Source: Nocardia sp. NBC_00565 (GTDB taxonomy: Bacteria > Actinomycetota > Actinomycetes > Mycobacteriales > Mycobacteriaceae). Taken from it: 64,000 nt of DNA. Every line of letters starts with the position of its first letter. Position 1 is the stretch's first letter. The notes below the pieces were generated by a model. It did not search any database and was not told the DNA's origin. It saw nothing but the letters and a program-made list of their open reading frames with translations. The DNA lies in assembly GCF_036345915.1 (NCBI RefSeq), contig NZ_CP107785.1, forward strand, positions 1,426,001 to 1,490,000, in the 5' to 3' direction. This document shows, in pieces, positions 8,047-16,140 of this stretch. Both the position numbers and the translations under genes were made by a program.

Positions 8047-11000
8047 GTGGCGCATATCGATCCGCTCTCCACGCAACGCCACCTGACCTCAGGGTTCGCG
8101 GCGGAATTGGACGCTGCCGGGTTCACCGAAGCCGTCGAGATCGGACGCGGCGGTTTCGGCGTGGTCTACCGCTGCCGCCAACCCGCGCTCGATCGCACGG
8201 TGGCGATCAAGGTGCTCACCGCCGATCTGGAGTCGGAGAATCTCGAGCGATTCGTCCGCGAACAGCTCGCCATGGGCAAACTGTCCGGTCATCCGAATAT
8301 CGTCAGCGTCTTCGAAGTGGGGTCCACCGCGACCGGACGGCCCTACATCGTGATGCCGTACCACTCGCACGGCTCACTGGACGCTCGCATCCAGGAGCAC
8401 GGCCCGATCGGCTGGCAGGACGCGCTGCACATCGGGGTGAAGATCGCGGGCGCGCTGGAGACCGCGCACCGGCGCGGCATGCTGCATCGCGACGTGAAGC
8501 CCGGCAACATCCTGCTGACCGAATACGGTGAGCCACAACTGGCCGATTTCGGCATCGCCCGGCTCGTCGGCGGGTTCGAGACGACCGCGGGCACGATCAC
8601 CGGCTCACCCGCCTTCACCGCACCGGAAGTGCTGCAGGGACACGTCCCGGATGTGACCGCCGACATCTACAGCCTGGCCTCGACGCTGTTCTGCGCCAGC
8701 ACCGGTCACGCCGTCTTCGAGCGGCGCAGCGGCGAGCAGTTGGTCGCGCAGTTCCTACGCATCACCAAGCATCCGATACCGGACCTCGGCGACGCCGGGC
8801 TGCCCGCCGATGTGACGGCCGCGATCGAGGGCGCGATGTCGCGCGAGCGCCGAGAACGCCCGGCCAGCGCCGCCGAATTCGGTGACCGACTGCGCGATAT
8901 CCAGGAGCGGCACGGCCTGGCGCCCGACGATATGCCGATCCCGCTACCAGCCGCCGATCCCGTCGGCCATCGCCCATCGCCCACACCGACCGGCCGTCGC
9001 CGCACCTCCGGGATGTATCCGGCCGTGACTCCGCCGGTGCCCGCGACCCGACTGCGACCGCCGGTGGCTACTCGTCCGCTGGTCGAGCGTCAGCGGCTGA
9101 TCGCCATGCTGCGGCAGGGCCGAGACCGCAGGCTCGCGGTCATCCACGGCCCCACCGGTTTCGGCAAGACCACCCTCGCCGCCCAGTGGTGCGAGGCGCT
9201 GAGCGCCGAGGGGGTGGCGGTGGCCTGGCTGACCGTGGACCACGATGACAACAACGTCGTCTGGTTCCTGTCGCATCTGATCGAAGCCATTCGCGCCGTG
9301 CGTCCTTCGCTGGCCAGCGAACTCGGCGAACTGCTCGAGGAACACGGCGACGAGTCCGAACGGTACGTGCTGACCTCGCTGATCAACGATATCGACCGCA
9401 GCGGTGAACAACTCGTCGTCGTCATCGACGACTGGCACCTCGCCACCGATCCCGCGACCACCCGCGCACTGCGCTACATGATCGAAGGCTGTAGTCCGAC
9501 ACTGCATGTCGTGATCACCAGCCGCAGTCGGACCGGGCTGCCGATGAGTTCGATGCGGGCCCGCGACGAGCTGGTCGAAATCGGGCCCACCGTACTGCGT
9601 TTCGATATCGAGGAGGCGCGGACCTTTCTGGTCGAGCTGGGCGGGCTCGACCTCGATCACGGCGATGTCGAGGATCTCACCGAATCCACCGAGGGCTGGG
9701 CCGCGGCATTGCAACTCGCGGCACTGTCGCTGCGCGGCAGCGATGATCCCGGCGAGCTGATCAGCCATCTGACCGGCCGCCATCACGCCATCAGCGAATT
9801 CCTGGTCGAGAACGTCCTGGACACGCTCGAACCCGGGATGCTCGACTTCATGGTCGCGACCTCGATCACGCCACGGATCTGCGGCGAACTCGCCTCGGCG
9901 CTCACCGGCGTCGCGGATGGGCAGGCGATGCTGGAGCAGATCGAACTCCAGGATCTGTTCCTGCGCAAGCTCGATGACGGAAATTGGTTCCGATACCACC
10001 ACCTGTTCCAGGATTTCCTGCAGCAGCGGCTGGAGCGCGATCGGCCCGAACGGATTACCGAGCTGCACCGGGCGGCCTCGCGGTGGTTGGCCGAACACCG
10101 GCACGTCAGCGAGGCGGTCGATCACGCGCTGCTGGCCGAGGACGAGCAGCGCGCCATCGAGATCGTCGAGCGCGATGGCATGTCGCTGCTCGAGTACGGG
10201 CAGTTCGCCAGCCTCATCGGGCTGGTGAACAAGCTGCCCGCCACGATTATCGAAACCCATCCTCGGCTGCAGTTGGATCTGGCGTGGGCCAATATCCTGC
10301 TGCATCGTGCCGGACCGGCCGAACGCGCGCTGCGGCTTGCGGAATCGAATATGGACTACGGAGAATTGGACGAATCCGTGACGGCCCGGCTGCGCGCCGA
10401 GGCGGGTGCGGTGCACGCCGTGGTGCGGGTGCGCGCGGACGTGCTCGCCGGTATCGAAGATATGTTGGCGCCGTGCTTCTTCCGTGCCGAGGAAATGTCA
10501 CCGTATGTGGTGGCGATCGCCGCGAATGTGGCGACCTTCGTGGCGGGCTATCGCTATGACTTCGAGGAGGCGCTGCGCATTCAGGAATGGTCCGCACCGT
10601 ATATGCGACAGAACAAAGGTTTCTACAACAACATTCACGGTCTGTGCTTCCTCGGGCTCGCCGCGAGCCTGCAGCTCGACATCACCAGGGCGGAGCAGTA
10701 TTTCCGCCGGGCCATGAAGGTGGCCAAACAGTCCGGCGGCAGCCACTCCTACGGCGCGCGGCTGGCCGGATCCCTGCTGGGTGAATTGCTCTACGAGCGT
10801 GGGGAAGTCGCGGCGGCGGAACGGCTGCTCGACGAGGGATACAAGCTGGGGCCCGAAGCGGGTGTCGTCGATTTCAAGTTGGCCCGCTATGTCGTCGGCG
10901 CCCGTATCAAAGCGTTGCGCGGGGACCGGGCGGCCGCCATTCGCCGGCTGAACGAGGGTGCCCGGGTGGCTCGTTCTATGTCGCTGCCGCGCTTGAGCGC

Positions 11001-11514
11001 CGAGGTAGAGAACGAGCGGCTGCGCCTCGGCCTACCGCCGCATCCGGAATTCGGCCCGCTGCCGGTGGTCGAATACGGAAAACGCCGTACGCCGGTGGAC
11101 CCGATCGACGAATTCACCGTGCTGTACGAGGAATTCACCGCGATCCGGCTGCTGCTCGCCGAGGAAGTGCCGGACAAGACCGAACGCGCCTGCACCTGGG
11201 CTCGGGAGTGGGTGGATCTGCTCGAATCCGTCGAGCGCCCACGGGAATTGTTGAAAGCGCGGCGATTGTTGATCGCCTGTCTGGCCGCCGCGGGCCGTAT
11301 CGACGAGGCGAAGGCTCTGCTGGCAACGGTCACCGCGCAGTGCGCCGATCTCGGATCGGTTCGCTATCTGCTGGATGGTGGACCCCATGTCATCGCCATG
11401 CTCGCCGCGGTGCGCGAAGATCAGCTCGCCGGGCGCTGGCGTCCCGAATGGCCCGATGTGCCGGAGGAATTCCTGCTCGCATTGGTCAATGCCGATGCGG
11501 CTCAGACGATCTGA
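8047..11514 (+). CDS. pknK: PknK-type Ser/Thr kinase fused to a MalT-like ATPase
   Basis: This 1155-residue protein begins with a Hanks kinase: glycine loop GRGGFGVVYRC near residue 35, VAIKVL, the catalytic loop HRDVKPGNILL with Asp149, and DFGIARL. A proline-rich linker (about 295-340) leads to a STAND/MalT ATPase with Walker A GPTGFGKTT at 368-376 and Walker B LVVVIDDWHLA. The remainder is TPR-like helical repeats. No LuxR helix-turn-helix is seen at the C-terminus. The layout matches Mycobacterium tuberculosis PknK (about 1110 residues), a cytosolic kinase tied to transcription and growth control. The GTG start at 8047 has a weak GAGG upstream. Confidence 0.92.
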   Translation: MAHIDPLSTQRHLTSGFAAELDAAGFTEAVEIGRGGFGVVYRCRQPALDRTVAIKVLTADLESENLERFVREQLAMGKLSGHPNIVSVFEVGSTATGRPYIVMPYHSHGSLDARIQEHGPIGWQDALHIGVKIAGALETAHRRGMLHRDVKPGNILLTEYGEPQLADFGIARLVGGFETTAGTITGSPAFTAPEVLQGHVPDVTADIYSLASTLFCASTGHAVFERRSGEQLVAQFLRITKHPIPDLGDAGLPADVTAAIEGAMSRERRERPASAAEFGDRLRDIQERHGLAPDDMPIPLPAADPVGHRPSPTPTGRRRTSGMYPAVTPPVPATRLRPPVATRPLVERQRLIAMLRQGRDRRLAVIHGPTGFGKTTLAAQWCEALSAEGVAVAWLTVDHDDNNVVWFLSHLIEAIRAVRPSLASELGELLEEHGDESERYVLTSLINDIDRSGEQLVVVIDDWHLATDPATTRALRYMIEGCSPTLHVVITSRSRTGLPMSSMRARDELVEIGPTVLRFDIEEARTFLVELGGLDLDHGDVEDLTESTEGWAAALQLAALSLRGSDDPGELISHLTGRHHAISEFLVENVLDTLEPGMLDFMVATSITPRICGELASALTGVADGQAMLEQIELQDLFLRKLDDGNWFRYHHLFQDFLQQRLERDRPERITELHRAASRWLAEHRHVSEAVDHALLAEDEQRAIEIVERDGMSLLEYGQFASLIGLVNKLPATIIETHPRLQLDLAWANILLHRAGPAERALRLAESNMDYGELDESVTARLRAEAGAVHAVVRVRADVLAGIEDMLAPCFFRAEEMSPYVVAIAANVATFVAGYRYDFEEALRIQEWSAPYMRQNKGFYNNIHGLCFLGLAASLQLDITRAEQYFRRAMKVAKQSGGSHSYGARLAGSLLGELLYERGEVAAAERLLDEGYKLGPEAGVVDFKLARYVVGARIKALRGDRAAAIRRLNEGARVARSMSLPRLSAEVENERLRLGLPPHPEFGPLPVVEYGKRRTPVDPIDEFTVLYEEFTAIRLLLAEEVPDKTERACTWAREWVDLLESVERPRELLKARRLLIACLAAAGRIDEAKALLATVTAQCADLGSVRYLLDGGPHVIAMLAAVREDQLAGRWRPEWPDVPEEFLLALVNADAAQTI

Positions 11515-11547
11515 CGCGGTCGAGCAGTGGATCCGACTCGGTAGGGG

Positions 11548-11763
11548 TTATTCGCCGATGGGGATAGTGGTTTTGTCCAGCAATTCGGCGACCTGCTCGG
11601 CGGGCATCGGCCGGTGAAAGAGCCAGCCTTGCGCGGTCTCACAGCCGAGGCCATCGAGCCGGTCGGCCTGATACCGCGTCTCGACGCATTCGGCGGTGAG
11701 GGTGTAACCGAGGGCATGGGTCAGCTCGATGATCGATTCGAGCACCAGCAGACGCGCGAGATC
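11548..11763 (-). pseudogene. C-terminal remnant of an EAL domain protein
   Basis: About 71 residues match the end of an EAL cyclic-di-GMP phosphodiesterase: LESIIELTHALGYTLTAECV, ETRYQADRLDGLGCETAQGW and LFHRPMPAEQVAELL. The EAL motif itself and the first ~170 residues are absent, and upstream the frame is replaced by antisense of the next remnant. It cannot be an active enzyme. It converges on the pknK stop, 33 bases away. Confidence 0.72.
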
Positions 11764-11850
11764 CGGCGGTCCGCTGCGGACCGGTATACGATGGCGGCGA
11801 TCTCGCTGTCGTGTGGTGTGACCGAGATGTGGTCGGTACGAGAGGTTTTC

Positions 11851-12335
11851 ATGGCCAGACCGAGTTGGGCTCCCGAGGGTATCGACCTGGATCGGCCGAG
11901 TGCGTCGCGGGTCTATGACTACTTCGTCGGTGGCATGCACAATTTCGAGATCGACCGGCAGTTGGCGCGCCAGATCGAGGCGTTCACACCGAATGTCGCC
12001 GAAACCATGCGGGCGAACCGGGATCTGTTGCGGCGCTGCGTACGGTTCCTGGTCGATGCCGGGATCACCCAGTTCCTCGATATCGGATCCGGCATTCCGA
12101 CCGTCGGCAATGTGCACGAGGTCGCGCAGGGGCGCGACCCGTCGGCGCGCGTGGTCGCACCTCGACCGAGATCGTGCTGCGCGCCAAGGACGAGATCGCC
12201 GCGTATTTCGACGGTTGGACGCTGGTCGAACCCGGTCTGGTGCACCTGCCGCGGTGGCGGCCCGACAATCCGGACGATGTCGGACCGGCGCCCGAAGAAT
12301 CCGGCGCGTACGGCGGCGTAGCCCGCAAGGACTGA
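11851..12335 (+). pseudogene. SAM-dependent methyltransferase (DUF574) with internal deletion
   Basis: From ATG 11851 the product starts like actinobacterial DUF574 methyltransferases: IDLDRPSASRVYDYFVGGMH, RANRDLLRRCVRFLV, FLDIGSGIPTVGNVHEVAQ. Near 12150 the frame shifts, and the true C-terminus resumes in another frame as TEIVLRAKDEIAAYFDGW, VEPGLVHLPRWRPD, ending GVARKD and TGA at 12333-12335. The two halves together give about 160 residues against some 270 for the family, so roughly 100 residues plus a frame change have been lost. Confidence 0.8.
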
Positions 12336-12337
12336 GC

Positions 12338-13669
12338 TCAGTCGAGGATCTTGCCCGGATTCAGCAGGCCGAGTGGGTCCAGCGCGCGCTTGACGGCCGA
12401 CATGATCTCGACCGCCGAGCCGTGTTCGGCCCGCAGGTACTGCTTCTTGGCCAGCCCGATGCCATGCTCGCCGGAGGCCGTGCCGCCGACCGAAAGGGCG
12501 TGGCGGACAACCTGATCGGAAAGTCGGCGAGCCCGAGCGCGGGTGCCGTCGGTGTAGGGCACGACCACGTGCACATTGCCGTCGCCGATGTGTCCGGCGA
12601 TGGCGACCTCCAGACCCAGCTGCCCGGCAAGTTCTTCGGCCGTCGCCACCGCTTCGGCGATCCGCGAGTAGGGCACCGCGGTATCGGTGACCAGGAACTC
12701 GTGGCCAGGATGGCGCGCCTTGAGCGCGAAGAACAGGGTGTGCCGGTCCTCCCAGAGCTCATGTCGCGCCGTATGGGATTGCGCGACAACGGTTTCTATC
12801 GCTCCATTGGCCGCGCACAGCTGCCGGATATCGTTCTGGTCGGCGGCCGCCGCGGCGGCGGAGGTGGCCGCGCTGTCGAGGAACAGTGTGGGGCCCACCG
12901 GATATCGGGTGCCGCGATAGGTATTGATCGCGGCCATACTCGGGGCATCGATGAGCTCGATTCGACTCAACGGCAGCGCCGAACCCAGCATCTCCACCGC
13001 GGCGGTGACCGCGCGCTCCACACTCGGAAACGAGATCCGCAGCGACCGTAGCCATTCCGGAATCGGATGCAACCGAACGGTGAGCTCGGTGATGATGCCC
13101 AGCGTGCCCGCCGATCCGATCAGCAGATCCTTCAGGTCGTATCCGCTGCTTGACTTGCGCACCGGCCGGCCCAGCCTGGTCACCGTGTCATCGGCGAAAA
13201 CCACCTGCATGGCAAGGACATTCGCGCGCATCCCGCCGTAGCGGACGCTGGTCGTGCCGCTCGCGTTGGTCGCGGCCATGCCGCCGAGGCTGGCGTCGGC
13301 GCCGGGATCGACGGTGAATTGGAGGCCGAATTCGGCCGCGGCGGCATTGAGCCGGGTGCGGGTGACGCCGGGCTGCACGGTCGCCGTGAAGTCGGTGGGG
13401 GAGATGTCGAGGATCGCGTCGAGCCCGGACAGATCCAGCACCACCTCGTCGCCGCGGGCGAGTAGATGACCCTCCAGGCTCGTGCCCGCACCACGGGCGA
13501 TGATCGGGGTGCGGGTGTGTTTGGCCCATTCGACGGTGGCGAGCACATCGTCGAGGCTGCGCGCGTGCACGACGCCGAGCGGGCGGTGTCCCGCGCGGCC
13601 GGTCTCGTCGACGGTGTACTGCTCGAGCACCGCGGCGCGGGCGTCGATGCGATCGGTCAGCGCGGTCAT
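12338..13669 (-). CDS. FAD-linked 2-hydroxyacid dehydrogenase (GlcD/D-lactate type)
   Basis: A 443-residue VAO-family flavoprotein. The PP-loop IIARGAGTSLEGHLLA and the FAD-binding DPGADASLGGMAATNASGT are intact, followed by SGYDLKDLLIGSAGTLGIIT. The C-terminal half has HIGDGNVHVVVPY and SGEHGIGLAKKQYL, typical of GlcD/Dld enzymes that oxidise D-2-hydroxy acids to 2-oxo acids. It ends LNPGKILD, a usual family terminus. ATG 13669 overlaps the TAA of the methyltransferase upstream, so it is the last gene of a five-gene operon. Electron acceptor and exact substrate are unknown. Confidence 0.9.
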   Translation of the reverse strand: MTALTDRIDARAAVLEQYTVDETGRAGHRPLGVVHARSLDDVLATVEWAKHTRTPIIARGAGTSLEGHLLARGDEVVLDLSGLDAILDISPTDFTATVQPGVTRTRLNAAAAEFGLQFTVDPGADASLGGMAATNASGTTSVRYGGMRANVLAMQVVFADDTVTRLGRPVRKSSSGYDLKDLLIGSAGTLGIITELTVRLHPIPEWLRSLRISFPSVERAVTAAVEMLGSALPLSRIELIDAPSMAAINTYRGTRYPVGPTLFLDSAATSAAAAAADQNDIRQLCAANGAIETVVAQSHTARHELWEDRHTLFFALKARHPGHEFLVTDTAVPYSRIAEAVATAEELAGQLGLEVAIAGHIGDGNVHVVVPYTDGTRARARRLSDQVVRHALSVGGTASGEHGIGLAKKQYLRAEHGSAVEIMSAVKRALDPLGLLNPGKILD

Positions 13670-14679
13670 TACGCGCGCTCCAGGATAGAAGTCACCAGCA
13701 TGGTGTGGTCGTTGTAGGAATGCGTGATGGTCCAACCCAACTCGGCGAAGGCCGCCTCGTACTCCTGCTTCGTCCACAGCTGGACACCGGTGATGGTGTG
13801 GTAGATCTCGTAGGTCGGCGAGAACCACGGCTGTCCGGACCACTGCGGCGCCTCGAGCAGATATCCGTCGCCGATGACGAAGCGGCGCAGATTCGGGAAC
13901 CAGCGCATCCATTCGCCGAGCACCGCCGCGATACCGCCGCCGTCGCTGGCGAGTTGATGCAGCAGGAAGAACGACATCGCGGTGGTCACCGCATCCCGGT
14001 CGATCGCGGCCAGCCACTCGGGTTCGCTCGTCTCGGGCTGTACCGAGCCGGGCAGCACGGTGATCCGGTCCGCCAGGCCTGCCTCGCGGACCTCGGCGGC
14101 GGCCGCGGCGATCACCTCGGCCTCGATATCGACGCCGACGAAGCGTTCCTCGGGAGCCAGCTCCGCGAGCGCGAGCACCCGGCCCGCTCCCGCGCAACCC
14201 AGGTCGACAGTGCAGCCGGGACCCGCTGCGGCGATGGCCTTTCCGATGCCGCGCAGGATCTCCGGGCGACGCCGCGAGATATCGGTGCAGCCCCGCGACA
14301 CCTGGCCCGGTTCGGTGGCGGCGGGAATGAACGGCTGATCGGCGCAGGCGGCCAGCTGCCGGAAGGTGGGCTCCCAGCCGCGCGTGGAAACCCGAATGAA
14401 GCCACGATTCTTGGCGATATCGTGCCCGGCGTGGGTGAGCTGATAGCGGTGCCCACGCAGGTTGAGGAATCCGGCGCGGACCAGGCCGTCGGTGACGGCG
14501 TGCTGGATGCCGCTGGTCGGTGCGATCGAGTCGCCGTTCAACAGCGTTGCCCACCAACCCCAATCGTCGGCGGCGACCACCAGTTGGGCGGCGGTCTGCC
14601 CCTCGATGACGTCTCGGACGGTGAGCCCGGGGGCGGCGCTCTGATTGAAGAAGGCGACGGTGGTCGTGGCGGCGGTCAT
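13669..14679 (-). CDS. Class I methyltransferase, MppJ-like
   Basis: A 336-residue protein with an N-terminal winged-helix/dimerisation region (residues 1-120) and a Rossmann methyltransferase domain with motif I TVDLGCAGAGRVLALAEL and FVGVDIEAEVIAAA. Later stretches (FPNLRRFVIGDGYL, SPTYEIYHTITGVQLWTKQE) resemble, from memory, MppJ, which C-methylates phenylpyruvate at the 3-position, and relatives. O-methyltransferases share the fold, so the acceptor is uncertain. Neighbours that make or use 2-oxo and 2-imino acids support a 2-oxo-acid substrate. AGGAGG lies just before ATG 14679. Confidence 0.8.
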   Translation of the reverse strand: MTAATTTVAFFNQSAAPGLTVRDVIEGQTAAQLVVAADDWGWWATLLNGDSIAPTSGIQHAVTDGLVRAGFLNLRGHRYQLTHAGHDIAKNRGFIRVSTRGWEPTFRQLAACADQPFIPAATEPGQVSRGCTDISRRRPEILRGIGKAIAAAGPGCTVDLGCAGAGRVLALAELAPEERFVGVDIEAEVIAAAAAEVREAGLADRITVLPGSVQPETSEPEWLAAIDRDAVTTAMSFFLLHQLASDGGGIAAVLGEWMRWFPNLRRFVIGDGYLLEAPQWSGQPWFSPTYEIYHTITGVQLWTKQEYEAAFAELGWTITHSYNDHTMLVTSILERA

Positions 14680-14701
14680 GAGAGTCCTCCTGATATTCGG
14701 G

Positions 14702-15046
14702 CTAATCGGCGATGGCGATGGCCTGGATTTCGATGAGCAGCCCGTCGATGGGCAGGGTGGTGACGGTGGTGGTGCGGGCCGGTGCGTCTGCGCCGAAGAA
14801 GGCCGCGAAGGCGGCGTTCCACGCCGGAAACCATTGGCGGTCCGCGAGATAGCAGTCGAGCTTGAGGGTGCGCTCGCGGGAACTGCCCGCTTCGATGAGC
14901 GCCTTGTCGAGTTGGTCGAGCACAGCGTCGACTTGAGTGCTGAAGGTAGTGCTGGTCGGTGTCATGGTCATCGGGTCGATGGCGGCGAGTCCGGAGGTGA
15001 AGACCAGGCCGGAGCCGCGGCGGGCGGCGGGGAAGGGGGCGTTCAT
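14702..15046 (-). CDS. RidA/YjgF-family imine deaminase
   Basis: The 114-residue protein is RidA-like: LVFTSGLAAIDP, TFSTQVDAVLDQLDKALIEA, LKLDCYLADRQWFPAWNAAF and the closing PARTTTVTTLPIDGLLIEIQ, with the catalytic arginine in the PART segment and a conserved glutamate in LIEI. RidA proteins hydrolyse reactive 2-imino acids to 2-oxo acids and ammonia. Its ATG overlaps the TGA of the FMN oxidase by four bases (ATGA), so the two are translated together. In this operon it would clear imines formed from an amino acid. Confidence 0.9.
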   Translation of the reverse strand: MNAPFPAARRGSGLVFTSGLAAIDPMTMTPTSTTFSTQVDAVLDQLDKALIEAGSSRERTLKLDCYLADRQWFPAWNAAFAAFFGADAPARTTTVTTLPIDGLLIEIQAIAIAD

Positions 15047-16140
15047 GATTGGGCTCGGACCAGCCGGGTGGCGTCGAGCCGGTCGATCGTCGCCGCGCCC
15101 GCCAGGGTCATCAGGGTGCGGAGCTCTTCGGTGAGCAGCTCGAGCACACGGCTCACCCCGGCCTCCCCGGCGGCGGCCAGGCCGTAGAGCGCCGACCGGC
15201 CGATCACCACCGCGGTCGCGCCGAGCGCGAGTGCGAGGAAAACGTCGCTGCCGGTGCGTATTCCGCTGTCGAAGAGGATCGGCAGATCGGGGCCCACGGT
15301 GGCCCGGATGCCGGGGAGCGCGGTCAGGCTGGCCGGTGCCGGATCGACTTGGCGGCCACCGTGGTTGGAGACGATGATCGCGGCAGCGCCTGCGGCGATC
15401 GCGCGTTCGGCCGCTTCGGGAGTGAGCACGCCCTTGGCGATCCACGGTAGCTGGAACCGCGCCGCGGCCTGGGTGAGATCGGCCCAGTTCCAAGCCGTAT
15501 CACCGTGTTTGAGTAACTGGCCGAAGACCTCGGCGACGCCCGGCGCGCCGCCGCGGCCGGTCAGGTTGCCCGCGAAGAGCCGCATATCCGGGTCGAAGCG
15601 GTTGCCCATATTACGAGTGCGAAATCCGCCGATCGAGCAGTCGACCGTGACACAGAGCACCCCGTATCCGGCGCGGCGAATTCGATCGGCGACGGCGGGC
15701 GCGTGCGCGAACGGATGCAGCTGGGCGATACCGGCCGCCGCGGGCGCGGCGGATTTCACCTGCTCGTAGGAGTAGCTGCCCGCCTCGGGCACGATCGAGA
15801 CGGTGCCGTGCCGCTGCGCGGCGCGTGCCACCGCGAGGTGGCCGTCGGTGTGGAACATTGCGTCGCCGCCGAATGGTGCGGTGAGGATCGGGGTTTCGAG
15901 CGTCATACCGAGCAGCGAGGTCCGGGTGGACGGATTGGCCACCCCGCTCATCGGCTCGGGCAGAATCCGCCAGCGGTCGAACGCCGCTCGGTTGTCGCGC
16001 AGCGTGATCTCCTGTCCCGCACCGCCTTCCACGAAGTCGAAGACCTCACGGGGTAGTGCGTTGCGCGCGGCGCGGTGGATCTCGTCCAGCGTCCCGAAAT
16101 CGACTCTGGTCGGGTACATGCTGTCGAGCTGCATAGTCAT
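15043..16140 (-). CDS. FMN-dependent L-2-hydroxyacid oxidase/dehydrogenase
   Basis: A 365-residue alpha/beta-barrel flavoenzyme. FDFVEGGAGQEITLRDNRAA and PILTAPFGGDAMFH form the N-terminal FMN site, and the active-site segment IIVSNHGGRQVDPAPAS holds the catalytic histidine and the substrate-binding arginine. PILFDSGIRTGSDVFLALAL and VVIGRSALYGLA bind the FMN phosphate. The family oxidises L-lactate, glycolate, mandelate and similar acids. Both ends overlap neighbours by ATGA (permease upstream, RidA downstream). Mycofactocin MftD is related, but no mftA, mftB or mftC lies nearby. Confidence 0.9.
   Translation of the reverse strand: MTMQLDSMYPTRVDFGTLDEIHRAARNALPREVFDFVEGGAGQEITLRDNRAAFDRWRILPEPMSGVANPSTRTSLLGMTLETPILTAPFGGDAMFHTDGHLAVARAAQRHGTVSIVPEAGSYSYEQVKSAAPAAAGIAQLHPFAHAPAVADRIRRAGYGVLCVTVDCSIGGFRTRNMGNRFDPDMRLFAGNLTGRGGAPGVAEVFGQLLKHGDTAWNWADLTQAAARFQLPWIAKGVLTPEAAERAIAAGAAAIIVSNHGGRQVDPAPASLTALPGIRATVGPDLPILFDSGIRTGSDVFLALALGATAVVIGRSALYGLAAAGEAGVSRVLELLTEELRTLMTLAGAATIDRLDATRLVRAQS

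Noticed and set aside
8944..10416. 490-codon minus-strand frame inside pknK
   Set aside because: Antisense of the kinase/ATPase gene with no motif.
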